Source: Dermanyssus gallinae
Taxonomy: Eukaryota > Arthropoda > Arachnida > Mesostigmata > Dermanyssidae
DNA length: 64,000 nucleotides
Reading direction: 5' to 3'
Assembly: GCA_003439945.1 (NCBI GenBank)
Contig: QVRM01002435.1
Span: 1-64,000 of the forward strand
Both the position numbers and the translations under genes were made by a program. The notes under the pieces were generated by a model. That model saw only the letters and a program-made list of their open reading frames with translations. It made no database searches and had not been told where the DNA came from. Positions 44,527-56,476 of the stretch are shown one piece after another. The first letter of the stretch is position 1; the number at the start of each line of letters is the position of its first letter.

Positions 44527-46905
44527 TACAATCAATTTAATTTATTCACATTTGTATGTAGCAGTCAAATACTTAGTCAAAAGATCCATGTACACATACA
44601 AGGGTAACAACACAAGACTAGAGTCATTTCAGGAATAAAAACATTTCAGCCAAGTCAGTTTGCCAGGCTTCTCAGCGAGTGTACTAGGGGGCAGTTAACC
44701 GCGTGGTATCTATCACAGAAACTCCCACATCTAGAGCATTTACAACTATTGCACGGGTCATGGAAACCCCGCTCCGCACAGCTTGGGGTGAAAACCATGA
44801 ATGGCAAATCGGGTCACAACATGTCTGTTTAGCCTATGTGTTCCTTTCCACCCACTATTCCTCATTGCCTCCATGTTAAGGAACTCTACGTCAATGTCCG
44901 CCACTTTGTCCTCCCAATCCCTGCGGTTTGCAAGAAAGGCCTTCGTCACGGGCAGATCGAAGCGACGTTGCAGGTCCTTAGAGAGCAGGTGCGTGACCGC
45001 GAGGGGATATACGTAGCCGTTCCGAGCCTTTAGATGTAGACCCAGAGCTCGTTTAAGGAAGGAGGCCTTGACGCGGTTTAATTGTTCGAGGTTCTCTGCC
45101 GTGAGGTAGTCCCATGTGACTCTTACGCCATAGGTCCCGATCGGAGCTATCTTGAGTTCGAACAGTCTGAGTGCCGTTTTCAGCGATAGTCTGTTCGGAG
45201 ATTTGATCGCTTATGCCGCCGCCAGTGCCTTCCTGCACCTCTTAGATATGTGCGCGGAGAAGCAAGTACCGGTGACAGAGAAAATCACCCCTAAGTATGG
45301 GAAGCTGTTGACATACTTAAGTCCTCGGCTGCTGTCCTTTCCCCTCTTCTGAACTTCATGGCCACGGCTTTGGAAGGGTTAATTGCCAGGGCTAAACCGG
45401 TGACCGCATTGTGAAGACGGGCTAGTGCTTGTTGCACCTGAAACATACTAGGCCCGTAAATTACTAGATCGTCCGCGTACAAGATGACCTCGACCAGGTT
45501 TCTGGTCCCTTTATATGCCTCGGGAGGTCTTTTAGGAGTACAGAGAATAGGAGTGGGCTTAAATTATAGCCCTGCGCCAGGCCCGTTGTCTGTATGAAAG
45601 GCTGGAGCTCCGCTACCCCGTCGTCGATGGTGATCATATTCTCCTGGAGAATTTGTGCGAGAAGCTTCAGCACCTCCATTGGGACCCCTACCTCAACCAG
45701 TGTGCGCAAAGCCTTCTCTCGAGGGGCCGAGTCGAAGGCCGCCTTGAAATCCACGAATACCGCATACAGCGGGTTACGTGGCTTAGCCAGTGCTGACTTG
45801 ATATCTTCCAGCAGAATACACGCTGTTTTTGTAGATCGCTCTCTCCGAAACCCATGTTGTTCCTTTGGTATGGCATGAACACTTTCAAGATAGCCGTCTG
45901 GTCTCCTCGTCAGGAGGGCAGAGAGTAATTTATAACAAACGCTCTTCTTCGTAATGCCTCGCCATGACGAGGGGGCTGTTGGGTCGCCCTTGCTTTTGGG
46001 GATTACGAGTAGGGTGGCGTCTCTTCATTTAGTTGGAAGAGTCCCAGCGCGCAAGCATTCGTTGAATAGGGCTGTCCAGCACAGTGCCAACACAAAGCCG
46101 TTTATTAGGTGCTCGTTGCAGACATTGTCAAGACCGGCCGCCTTTTTGTTTCGTAAGCTATCCAGGCCCTGCATTAGCTCTCGGACTGTAAGCTCCCTCT
46201 CAAGAATATCACGACCCCCTACAGAGTCCTCATCCCACACGGCAGCAAAGTGTGGAACCGCGGGAGGTATTGTGGTATTGTGTGAGACGACGCGAACATG
46301 TCCGAGAAGTGATCGATGAGAGAAGCAGAGCTCATCGGACAGGCCGCTGTCCTGGAACAGTTCGATAGCCATTTGTATGGCTGGCTCTCTGCCTCAGCCG
46401 GTTCTCCAGGAGCTCATAGTACTTCTTCCGTTGCATTTCGTACGTCTTCCGGCAGATCATCCTGAAGACTGAGGCCAGCGCGCGAAATGCCGGTTGCTCT
46501 TCTGCGAGAAGCCAATTTGCGCCCTCCGGGCGAGACGGCAGTGGTGGTCAAACCATGGCCTGTGCTTCTTGTTCCTTCTGTCGGGAGGCGGTAGTGCGCA
46601 CACCTGTAGGATCTCGGTGAGCTGTTGCGCATACCCGTCTGTGTTCACCACGGCAGGTACTGGGAGCACCTCGTGAGCGCGTTCCATAAGCTTGACCATA
46701 TTCAGTTTCCGCGAAAGGCTTCGTGTCTGGCTGTTCGATCCAAAGCGACTCGTGATGTCAATTGCCATCGGAATGTGGGCACCAATGCTCGCGCCTTCCG
46801 CGAATGAGTTGTTCTCGCCCTGAAACTTAACTTCATCCCTGGTTAAGTTTGTTCCGAAAACGTCGATAGCGGAACTGCCGGTGTGACCCAGAAATGTCGG
46901 AACCG
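44527..46905 (-). mobile_element. LINE-A, copy 3 (endonuclease end, full RT, CCHC tail)
   Basis: The most complete LINE-A, read on the - strand in pieces. From 46,905: 'GHTGSSAIDVFGTN', the end of an APE-type endonuclease; a linker with 'HRPWFDHHCRLARRAQI'; RT start 'ELMQGLDSLRNKKAAGLDNV' (K-A-A/P-G-x-D); 'PKEQHGFRRERST'; 'FVDFKAAFDSAPREKAL' (first catalytic Asp); 'GLAQGYNLSPLLFSVLLKDL'; 'YADDLVIYGPSMFQVQQ' (active site intact); thumb; and a tail with 'CKCSRCGSFC' and 'DRYHAVNC'. Frames switch several times, for example just before YADD. The 3' end resembles copy 2 (aatttattcacatttg on the + strand). The 5' part of the endonuclease and ORF1 are missing. Confidence 0.87.
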
Positions 46906-47215
46906 AGCACGGGTTGGCAATCCAGCTGATTAGCTTCTAAGTAGTCTAAAATAATGAGAACGGGCTGTTGCTGCTACGACAACACCCTAACTTTACTGAC
47001 TAGAACTTCGACGGCTACTACCGAGCTTAACTAATTAGTACCTGGTTCGTCTAACTACCCCAGCAGCAGCTGCATATGCGGAGGCCGCGTCCGGTGACCT
47101 ACCAGATTTAGGTTAGCGATCAGATTCGCAGAGATGCCGCAGATTCGCAAAGACGCGCATCGCTGTGAAAGCGACCAGCTGCAGCATTTCTCGCTATCTA
47201 TTCGCCATCTATCTA

Positions 47216-47480
47216 ATCGCCATGGTCCTGGCCTCTTCCTAAGCCTGGCACTTGAAAAGTGTGCGCTGTGGAGTGTTTTCCACAGCTTCTTCGTAGAAAA
47301 GATATGTTTCTGATCGGGTCTTTCCTATTCTGTAAAGGTATGACCGACAGTTGCCATGTTCCGTTTAGGTCCCCTTCCGGCTTGCCTGTATGTTTGGCAG
47401 CAGTTTGCTTAAGCCCTTTCCGGGGGCACCAGAGGGAATGGCGTCCCACTCGGCTTGCCAGTCTTCTGTAGTGGCGTTTC
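47216..47480 (-). pseudogene. R1-like LINE, zinc-knuckle C-terminal fragment
   Basis: The - strand frames give 'WQAEWDAIPSGAPGKG' and 'NCRSYLYRIGKTRSETYLF', then 'EEAVENTPQRTLFKCQAWEE'. This is the C-terminal 'W...W....G...' and 'TGHG.F..YL.RI......C..C......EH.L..C' part found after the RT in R1-type LINEs. Two Cys of the knuckle are replaced (Phe/Tyr), so it is decayed. Confidence 0.6.
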
Positions 47481-47576
47481 TCTATCTTTCTTTATCGCTC
47501 TCTAGCTTGTTAGCCGCTAGCCGTGAACCTCGAAAGGCTGTATTACCGGCAAATCATCTTCTGCTACTTAGAATGT

Positions 47577-47753
47577 CGAGCCCGGTGGCGTGGTGGATTA
47601 AGTCTTCGCCTCGCAACCGGAGGAGACACATAAATGCGCGAGTTCGAGCCCCCACCGTTGCACATTTGTATTTATGGGGGTCCGTCTATGAAGCAATGTG
47701 AAAAACAGTTCCGTGGACGTTAAATCTTGGCTGAGGGTCAGCCCGAAAACTTA
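47577..47753 (+). mobile_element. tRNA-derived SINE family 1, copy D, with 14-bp target-site duplication
   Basis: The 177-bp unit starts cgagcccggtggcgtggtgg (A box TGGCGTGGTGG, one mismatch from consensus), has B box AGTTCGAGCCC, body gtttatggggg-type sequence 'tttatgggggtccgtctatg' and ends gggtcagcccgaaaactta. It is flanked by the perfect direct repeat GCTACTTAGAATGT at 47,563-47,576 and 47,754-47,767. This defines both borders and proves insertion by retrotransposition. Confidence 0.93.
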
Positions 47754-47767
47754 GCTACTTAGAATGT

Positions 47768-48340
47768 TTTCTCGTATACAGCCCTCTTAACCGAGCCGTG
47801 AGTAAAGCTTAGCAAATATGACAGTTTTTTCTGTTCGTCGAGGACACCTGCGACAATGTTTTTCTTGTTACCTCACCCCGCGTTTACTTCTGTATGGTTT
47901 CCCTATGGGTCCTCATGGACCTGCTCTAGGAGCTCTTACCAGCACTTGGTTTTGCTGTCAGCAATGGAGCGTTTGAGGATTACTCTGCTTCTTCGATATC
48001 TAGTCAGTGTCTGCATACGCCCGTTGCCTCGGTGGGTCGGCTTCAGTGCTCTCCTGGCTTTGTTACTTTTTTCGCGCTTACCGGCTTAATGTTCTGTATT
48101 TACTAGTGCTTTGGCGGTTTTTCTGGCCGTCTTAGATGCACCTTCGCGATGGCGGTTTTTGCACACACCTCCTTAAGGATGGCCTGGAGCTGCCCCAGAG
48201 TCTTGAGAAAATCGTATTGCGTCAATTTATTTGCTAGTTCCTCCTTTAACTTTTATTGATCCGCAATTTAATGATAATCCGAAGCTACTGTAAGATAACA
48301 CATACTTAAGTGCTTTTACAGTTATAACGGGTGATTTATT
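47768..48340. other. Region with no recognised gene
   Basis: Only short frames; no repeat recognised. Confidence 0.4.
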
Positions 48341-48700
48341 TGATGAAGTTAGTTTGGCGTTAGTTTTGGGCGCTATGAATGGCCGCAAGTTTGTGATTTT
48401 AAGATAGTCGAACGTAACAGCTAATAAAATAACTTTTTTCATTTTGCGAATTCTCTTCTAAACGACCATGTCGCATCTTCTAGCCGGCGTTGTATATTCT
48501 CCGGAAGAAGCAGAGTTTTCTTAAGTGACTGGCTGTCACTCAATTGCACATTTGATGCTCCTATATCGGGCAGCAACACCATTGTCACAGATTTTAGTAA
48601 TATCACTCTCACTCCCAAATGAGACTTCTCAAAGACCATGTTCTATTAGGAAAAAAATACTTTAACGAGCTCTACAATTGCCTAGACATAATTCGAACCT
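48340..48700 (+). mobile_element. Foldback element, solo right arm (copy 3)
   Basis: Homologous to the right arms of copies 1 and 2. It contains gcgaattctcttctaaacga (others: ...taagcga), gaccatgtcgcatcttctag and taacgagctctacaatt in the same order, beginning with gggcgctatgaatggccgca (others: gagcgctgtgagtggttgta). No left arm is present upstream, and the terminal ACAGGGTGT is lost; a TA array follows at 48,719. Confidence 0.8.
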
Positions 48701-48712
48701 TTTGAATATATA

Positions 48713-48718
<6 letters not shown>

Positions 48719-48768
<50 letters not shown>
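48719..48768. repeat. (TA)n microsatellite
   Basis: About 50 bp, next to the solo foldback arm. Confidence 0.95.
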
Positions 48769-48769
<1 letters not shown>

Positions 48770-49221
48770 TTTAGAATTACTATTATAACGCCAACAAAAA
48801 CAACAGCACCGTAATAACTACAAAAGTAATACTAAATACCAATAATAATAATTAATTAATAACGACGGGGGGACATGGCAATTGGGCTCCTGCAAACGTG
48901 TGTATTCCTAAATATAATAATCATCATCATCATCATAATAACCGCAGCAACAATGGCACGTGGCAGCAGCTGTCAGATGGCTAGCCTATGTAACAACGTC
49001 TTGTGATCTTGAGTAATGTGGACGTCTGTGGAAATGCCAGTGGCAGTGCTGTGCGTAGACCGCATAGCGACCATACGATGGTATGAAATGCACGATCCGA
49101 GTTAGCGGCGGAGGTACCGGGCATTTTCTACACTAGTTTGGCAATATGTGAACACACTGAACGATGCGGTTATTTTGTAGCGAGTTAGCACATAGCAGCC
49201 ACCTACATCGTCGGCGGATGC

Positions 49222-49337
<116 letters not shown>

Positions 49338-51180
49338 TAAGTAAACAACCTATATAGAAGAAAAGCAATTGCAACAATTGTGAGAAGAATCCGTCCAGTG
49401 GCACTACACTGGTCGCTACAATAATAAATTGCTATACTGCGTGTGTAATGTTCAATACAATTTGCAAAATCGAGACCTTCACTGGTGTGCACTCTAGCAA
49501 CGCTAGCTCGTTTCCGCACTGCTGGGCTGCCTGTGATGTTCTGGTCTTTTTTAAGCTATAAATGAAAGTACAATGTTTACTTAGTAATTGCAAGTTATAC
49601 ACCAAATTACAAGGCTTATTTAGATCTCACAGAAAACGCGTTGCAATGATATATGTGGAAATATAATAAAGGCCAATGCATGTATGTCGTACAGGTATTT
49701 ATTGAAGGAGGGTTAAATACAATCACATACTACTGTACCGAGTAAAGAGTAAGAAGGGTCCCACTTCCCATCTCGAGCAGTATGGGACTCGACCACAGCG
49801 GATGGCCCGCTGAGACCCCTGTCCACTAAATGCACCTCCCGCCTTAAGCCTCACCCTCTGATGGTCCAGATCTCTACAGAATATAACTATGGGCCATCAG
49901 GAGAAGCAGCGAGTGCCACTTGGACAACATGGCCGGGGTCATTAACGGGTTCCCCCACAGTTTAACGTGCTTTGTTCCAACACCTGCAGACTCGTGTCAT
50001 TCAATGGGTCGTGTCGGTCTGACATCGCATAAATCGCACCAAATAACAATAAAATAGTTTCTTAATTTCTTCTTTTATTTACGTAGTGAAAATAAGCTAA
50101 GTTTTGTATCCCTCTTGATGGAGGAAACTCCAGATTGTGGGTATATGATGGACGATACAGCGTTTGCTGAACTCTTTGCTGGCTTACGGCATAGTATATA
50201 AGAATACACAACTTAACTGATAATTTATTGGAGAAAAGAGTTAATTAATAATTTAATAGAGATAAAATTGTGTGACTTGTGAATGTCAGCCACAGAGCCA
50301 GAGCGACGCCTGCCGAAAATCGTCATTAAACTGTCGTTCTGGACGATCTGAGCTCTGCGTGTGAGCAAAACGTAACCTGTTCCCTATGTTCGGCCCTATA
50401 TTTAAACGAATCACAACTGGACTGCCGACCTCTTGTATGTTTGCAGTGACGGCATCGAGATGGGCAGGCTAATTTAGACTAGCAAGCCCAGCTCGATGGG
50501 CATGCTATAATACGTAAATAATAGTACGAAAAACCAGCCCAGAATAACACTATGTTGTTAGTGGCATGGGGACAATGGTTCCACGCAGTTGCGCTGACTA
50601 GACTATAAGGATTGTCAACATTTACTCATACATTCTTATAAAAGTTTTACGGATGCAGCAAGAGCTACTCTAAAAACGCGAATTAAAACTTAATTCAACC
50701 TACTACGTATATACAAAAAAGAAACAAAAAAAATATATATATATAATATTCACGGTGTTGTGGTGCCAGCTCAACTCTTGCTAAACGCGCCAGCCCCTCG
50801 TTTGCGGGACTGCCTGTAGACTGGTAATTCTAAAAACATTCACTCGTGGAACAACTCAGTATAACAAGGTTACGCTCTTAATTACGCAGGACTGGTCAAA
50901 ATATAATAGATGGGAGCACACAGCTACCCTCGCTCTGCTCCGTCTAGGTTGGGCCAGTAAATGTAAACATAGCCGTTGTTTAACGCCTCTAAAGCTTGCC
51001 ATATAAAATACTTTTTATTGTTGATGTTTTTGTTGTTGGTGTTTGTGGTGGTGGGCGCAATCACGATGTCCTTATGGTAATGACGATAGTCTTAATATAA
51101 GACAATGCGTCCGTTTGTGAATGAAGGCACGTGGCGTAAAAGTGCTCGCTCTGTTCGCGCAGACCGGCTGTCGGGCGGTG
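49338..51180. other. Region with no recognised gene
   Basis: The stretch 49,740-50,040 is GC-richer and may be a decayed element. I recognise no protein family in it. Confidence 0.4.
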
Positions 51181-51516
51181 ACGCCGCTGGCGGATCGGGA
51201 TCCTTTAGTGGCAAGTTTATTAATCAATTTATATTACAATCCTGTGTAAGTAAACGTGTTAACTTTCATCCTATAAGAGCCCTGGTCTGCACCATTCGGC
51301 AAGCGATCCCAAAATTAAGATCGCGTTGCCTCGCTGGACGTCAATGGAAAGTCCTTGGCGCAAAAATTGTGCGGCTCTCTTGTCCCCAGTAGTTATTCTT
51401 AATCGTTCGCCCAATTTAGTAAGTATTCTCTCAGTCAAGGGGCTCGGTGGTCCCAAGGTTTCGATGGCCACTGGGCTGAAGTTATGGGCACTTGCCAGTT
51501 CGGCGTTTTTGCTCAT
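51180..51516 (-). pseudogene. RLE-type LINE, extreme C-terminal fragment (copy 4)
   Basis: The - strand frame reads 'HNFSPVAIETLGPPSPLTER' and 'GLSIDVQRGNAILILGSLAE', matching 'EFWPLAFETLGAPGVRTRQ' and 'RLDLDVQRGNAASVRGALL' of the adjacent copy 5. Only the last about 80 residues survive. It lies 280 bp from copy 5 in the same orientation. Confidence 0.75.
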
Positions 51517-51647
51517 CTTGTTCTTTTCTGCTTGGGTCGATATCTATTTCATTAGAAATGGCAAAAGATCTGCATTAAAATAAGAATAAACGATTGTTAA
51601 AATATTCTTAACAGCTTTGTGTTCATGTCGTGTTTGTAAACACCCTA

Positions 51648-51653
<6 letters not shown>

Positions 51654-51698
<45 letters not shown>
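51654..51698. repeat. (TA)n microsatellite
   Basis: About 45 bp, between RLE-LINE copies 4 and 5. Confidence 0.95.
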
Positions 51699-51701
<3 letters not shown>

Positions 51702-51793
51702 GTTTATTTTTCGTATATTACAATATGCATGTGGGGCACATATTATGGAAGGTTAGCTATGCCAATGGGCCTAGCGGGTGTGCATTGTGACAA

Positions 51794-52504
51794 TCACGTG
51801 TCCGCTTCGTCTAGGCTAGGCCGAGACCACTTTAGAAGAGCGCCACGAACGGATGCCGCGTTTCCACGTTGTACGTCAAGATCCAGACGTTGTTTAAAGA
51901 AGGACGACGATCTGCTATCACCGGTTGACATATTTAACATAGTGCCGACTTTGTGAATTAGCTGTCTGGTCCGAACACCAGGAGCACCCAAGGTCTCAAA
52001 CGCGAGAGGCCAGAATTCGTGGGGATACCCAATTGATGAGTATTTTCTTAGCTTGTTGGTCTCCGCAAGGTGGGCTGCATAACCAGCTTCGGATGCGCCG
52101 CCACCGACCATAGAAGGTGCTAGGGAGTCGGTAACGGTTGCATCCCAAACCAGCATTTTGCCTCGCTCGAAGGGTGTAAGTGTCATCCCATCTGGACGCC
52201 TGCCGTCCTCCGCACAGAGGCCCGTGGGTTCAAGGATGCACGGACGACCGCATGACCTAAGGGCTCTGCTGAAGGTATCATTGATAGCGGCATGTCTAGA
52301 GCGTCGGCCTGCGCTGATGATACACGACAGGCCGTGATGTCCCAGTTTGTCGACGGGGTGACCACATTGACACCGATGCGGGCTAACTAGGTCTGTCCCT
52401 AGTCGTAGGCCTACTGCTATGCGAATCGTCTCGTCATCGAGAAGGGTACCTATGGGTGCACTGGGGAGTGCGTGTAACCAGGCGCCTGAATCCTTGGCGG
52501 ACAC
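51794..52504 (-). mobile_element. RLE-type LINE, C-terminal zinc knuckle and restriction-like endonuclease (copy 5, best copy)
   Basis: A 236-codon uninterrupted - strand frame. In order: 'SGAWLHALPSAPIGTLLDD'; the zinc knuckle 'CQCGHPVDKLGHHGLSC' (C-x-C-x8-H-x3-C type); 'RHAAINDTFSRALRS'; the PD-(D/E)xK endonuclease core 'GRRPDGMTL' and 'LVWDATVTDSLAPS'; then 'FWPLAFETLGAPG' and 'DLDVQRGNAASVRG'. This is the domain order after the RT in site-specific RLE LINEs (R2/R4 type). The RT itself is absent: the frame starts at a TA array (52,509), where the element is cut off. The uninterrupted frame suggests a recent insertion. Exact clade not determined. Confidence 0.83.
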
Positions 52505-52507
52505 GGC

Positions 52508-52508
<1 letters not shown>

Positions 52509-52552
<44 letters not shown>

Positions 52553-52561
52553 CATATATAT
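52509..52561. repeat. (TA)n microsatellite between two elements
   Basis: About 50 bp, shared border of the RLE-LINE (left) and the foldback element (right). Confidence 0.95.
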
Positions 52562-53536
52562 ACAGGGTGTTGCAGGAATATTTGAAGCTTTATATACAGA
52601 ATTGTAGAGCTCGTTAAAGCAAATATTTTTTCCAACGGAACATGGTCTTTGAGAAGTCTTGTTTCGGAGTGAGAGCGAAATTACTACAATTTGTGACACT
52701 AGTGTTTTTGCCCGACATAGGAGCACAAAATGTGCTGTTGCGAGACAACCAGTCTTCCTAGATAGAAACTAAGCACACCATCGTGTTCGTGATAAAATTC
52801 TACTCCATCTAAAGAATATGCAAGGCCGGTCAGAAGACGCGACATGGTCGCTTAGAAGAGAATTCGCCAAAAATAAAGTTCTTTATTAGCGTTCACGCCA
52901 AATACTTTAGAATCATAACCCTACGACCACCCACGTGTTCAAAGTTAACATATGCAGCAAATGCGATCTTTCATGACGATCATTTTGGTACCAAACGTAT
53001 GGCAATGCGAGCTGTGGTTGCGGAGTAATTACGATTTTTCGGTGGGATGTCCAGATTAAGTGCATGAAAAATGACGCGCTGCGGCTGTCGCGCGACACGT
53101 CGGCGGTAGTGAACGTCACCACACAGTAATTTTACATTGGCTGAATATGTCCGTTTTGAGCGCTGTGAGTGGTTGTAGGGTTATGATTCTAAAGTATTTG
53201 GCGTGAACGCTAATAAAGAACTTTATTTTTGGCGAATTCTCTTCTAAGCGACCACGTCGCGTCTTCTGACCGGCCTTGCATATTCTCCAGATAGAGCAAT
53301 TTTATCACGAACACGATGGTGTGCTTAGTTTCTGTCTAGGAAGACTGGTTGTCTCGCAACAGCACATTTTGTGCTACTATGTCGGGCAAAAACACCAGTG
53401 TCACAAATTGTAGTAATTTCACTCTCACTCCGAAACAAGACTTCTCAGAGACCATGTTCCATTGGAAAAAAATATTTGCTTTAACGAGCTCTACAATTCT
53501 GTATATCGCGCTTCAAATATTCCTGCAACACCCTGT
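52562..53536. mobile_element. Foldback element, copy 2 (975 bp)
   Basis: Left arm from ACAGGGTGTTGCAGGAAT (52,562) to about 52,935; right arm from about 53,167 to ATTCCTGCAACACCCTGT (53,536); loop of about 230 bp. Inner arm sequence is close to copy 1 (shared ccgacataggagcacaaaat, aagcacaccatcgtgttcgt), but the outer 45 bp of both arms differ from copy 1 while still matching each other. The loop contains tcatgacgatcattttggta, which occurs inverted in copy 1. TA arrays flank both ends. Confidence 0.9.
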
Positions 53537-53549
53537 ATATATATACATA

Positions 53550-53586
<37 letters not shown>
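53537..53586. repeat. (TA)n microsatellite right of foldback copy 2
   Basis: About 50 bp with minor interruptions, followed by a T17 run. Confidence 0.95.
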
Positions 53587-53587
<1 letters not shown>

Positions 53588-53619
53588 CCACAGCATCTTT
53601 TTTTTTTTTTTTATAGGAC

Positions 53620-56030
53620 TAACTGGGAAATGCGGTACGCACACGCGGACACCTACTGCAGGAAACTCGTCTGCAAGTGTGGGCCGGTAGTGTGAGGCTC
53701 TAACCCACTAAAAACCAGTCATGTCCTAATCCCCCAATCGATCGGGAACTGCATAAGCATAACTTCAAACGATCGAAGGGGGAGAGTAGTTTAAGCATTT
53801 AGCTATCCCGGGATGCCCCGCGGGATGATGTCGTGCAGTAACGGTTTTTCTTCTCCTTGGCGCGCATGATGTTTTCCATAATGCTTGCAATGCTAGTCCA
53901 GTCGTCGCGTGATTTAATCATAAGCTGTAAGGTCGTTCTAAGGGTGCCGTCTTCAGCCCTAGGTAGACTCGCACGCTGAGCGGCCCATTCCGGGCACCAC
54001 AAAATTGTATGTTCAGACGTATCCTCTGATTCGCTTTGGCAGTACTTGCAGAAAGGAGATGTGGTTTTCTTAATTCTGAACAAGTATGACTGGAAATCAC
54101 CGTGTCCTGTAACGACCTGAGTGATGTAGAACGTCAACTCGCCACCTGGCCGGTACATCCAGGCCCTGATATCCGGAATCAGAGTCCTTACCCGGTACCC
54201 GGGCGCTCCGTCCTGAATGGAATCCCATTCGACCTGCCAAATGTCAAGTGTGATATTCCTTTCCTCCGCCTTTTCCTATTTCGGGTCTTCCCATAAGCGG
54301 CGTCGTTCATTTGTTTTTAGGTCCCAGGGGACTGTGCTAGCCAGAACAAGAACGGCCGCTGTGCTGACTGTTCTATAGGCCATCGTGATACGCAGAGCAG
54401 CCACTGTTTGGGCTTTGCGTAGCGTTGCCCTATTGTTGGCTGTAGACAGTGTGGTTGACGGCCACACCGGAGCTGCAAATAAAACTATGGACTCAGCTAC
54501 AGACATGATAAGGCGTCTCCTTGACTCCCGTGGGCCATAGTTGTTTGGCATCAGCCGGGCTATGTGAGGTGTGCCCCGTAGTCTCCTGTCTAGGTGCATT
54601 CCAAGATAGCGGGCGGTGTTGACAATCTTGATCTCCTGGTCATCTAGGATTAGTTTCAAGGAGGTGCACTTCCTTGGCCCGATTAGGAGGATGCCCTCGC
54701 TTTTATTCGGCGCCAGTGTCAGGCCAACCCCCTTCATCCAGCCAGCGATCTCAGCCAGGGCGTCATTGGCTCTCAGTTCTAGTTGCTGGGGTGAGCGGCA
54801 GTTCAGTGTCTTCTGGAAGGTCGTCCAAACGTAAGACGTCATCGTACGCCAGGTTCCATAGAAGGGGTCCTAGGATCGAGCCCTGGGGAACCCCGGCCGT
54901 CATGTCGAACTCGAAACCCTCACTGACTATGCGCCTCTCGCTCAGGTAGGACGAGATTGCTCGGCGCAGGTAGGGCGGGACTTCCTTCTTGAGTAGTGTG
55001 TCCAAGATTACCCTCCAGGACAGGCTGTTGAATGCGTTTTTAACGTCCAGCAAAACAACCAGTAGCAAGCCTCTAGTACGAGGCGGGGACTGGCGCAGGG
55101 CTTCCGCCTTAGTAACCACCTGCTCTATCGCTGATAGGACTGATCGGCCCTTCCGGAATCCGTATTGTGTTGGCGAGAGGAGGCCGTGCTCTTCTGCAAA
55201 GCACCGCACGCAGGACTCTAATATTGATTCTATGCCTTTGGCTAGCGTGCTAACCAGGCAGATTGGCCTATAGGAGTCAATCCCTTTCGGGATGAGTACT
55301 AGATCCGCTTTCTTCCAGGCCATGGGGAAGGAGCCGCTGCGGAGTATTTGGGTGGCTACAGTGGCCACTACGTCAGGAAATTCTTTAAAGAGTACTTTCG
55401 TGGCCGAGACCGGAATGCCATCTGGGCCTGGTGCCTTACCGGCCTTCAATCTTTCCCCCGCAGCGAGTACCTCTGCCGGGGTTACCTCTGGGATGCCGTT
55501 ACTACTTCATACAATAACCGGTCGAATGGAGGATGTTGAGGGAAAAGCTTGTTAATTACTCGGACACGTTCATCAGGGGAAAGATTTGCCTTTTTTTCTG
55601 ATTCCTGGTACGCCACGTATCAGCTTGTAGGGCCGGCCCCATGGGTCCTCCTCTAGCTCTGATAGGAACTCCCTCCAGCAGCGATATTTGCTCTCCGCTA
55701 TAGCTTTGCGTAGACATGCCCTGAGGCGCTTAAAATCACAATAAAGGTGTACGACACAAGCCTCATCTATGTTGCTGCGCCTTGTCCTGGTGGCTTTTCT
55801 TCTGGCCCAGATGCAGCGTCTACGGGCCAACGCAATTTCCTCGTTCCACCAGTATTTTGGTAAGACAAACCGGTAGCGCATAGAGTGTCCGCGGTCTTTG
55901 AACGGCTCGCTACAGACCTCTTGCAGAATTTTTTGCAAGTCCTAGGCGCACTGGGGTTTCTCTCTTGAGTCTAAGATCTTTGTCAGCTTGGCCCGGAGCG
56001 TTTTGTTATCTTGCGGCTTCCACTTCGTTG
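53620..56030 (-). mobile_element. R1-like LINE with deleted catalytic FADD box
   Basis: On the - strand: a linker frame with 'LPKYWWNEEIALARRRCIWA'; an RT frame of 228 codons with 'GKAPGPDGIPVSATKVLF', 'DSYRPICLVSTLAKGIESIL', 'TQYGFRKGRSVLSAIEQV', 'VLLDVKNAFNSLSWRVI' (first catalytic Asp) and 'MTAGVPQGSILGPLLWNLAY'. Then comes the palm/thumb frame 'RANDALAEIAGWMKGVGLTL', 'TARYLGMHLDRRLRGTPHI' and 'MAYRTVSTAAVLVLAST', and last the tail 'VVTGHGDFQSYLFRI' with 'CKYCQSE..EHTILWCPEW'. Between 'LPEDTE' and 'RSPQQLELRAND' the FADD segment (about 20 residues) is absent and the frame shifts. Two more frameshifts occur. It cannot encode active RT. Confidence 0.87.
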
Positions 56031-56476
56031 TCGTCGATAACCACAGCATTTGGGCCGCCGGAAACGTTCGTTGGTTGATCCGTTCGTTGGTTTAATAACG
56101 AGTTAATAACAGTTTTACGTACGATAATGTTGTCGTTGTTGCTGCTGTTTGCTAACTTGCTGCATTTATTATATAGGGCATGATGATGCGTGTGCTGTCG
56201 AGTGCCGAGTAAGTGCACGTCCTTTGTCTGCGCATAGGAACGCCGGAACTAGTTATTCAACGGAGACGTCTGCGCGCTGAACGTATACTTACATTGAGCC
56301 AGGCTTGCCCAGGTGATGCTACTGTCGAAGAGGCCACTCGATCGTATTCGTCTCTTCGAATAGTCAGAACATTATAGTACATAGTGTACTATGTACGTGC
56401 CGCTCGAGTCTGGAACGACTATTCGTCTGCTTCGTTTGTCTCACATTACCGTGTGGGTGATCGTCGAAATAGGGAA
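56030..56476. other. Region with no recognised gene
   Basis: Short triplet stretches near 56,130; nothing else recognised. Confidence 0.4.

Noticed and set aside
49740..50040. Possible LTR or retroelement segment
   Set aside because: GC-richer with some structure, but no open frame, LTR pair or primer-binding site that I can support.
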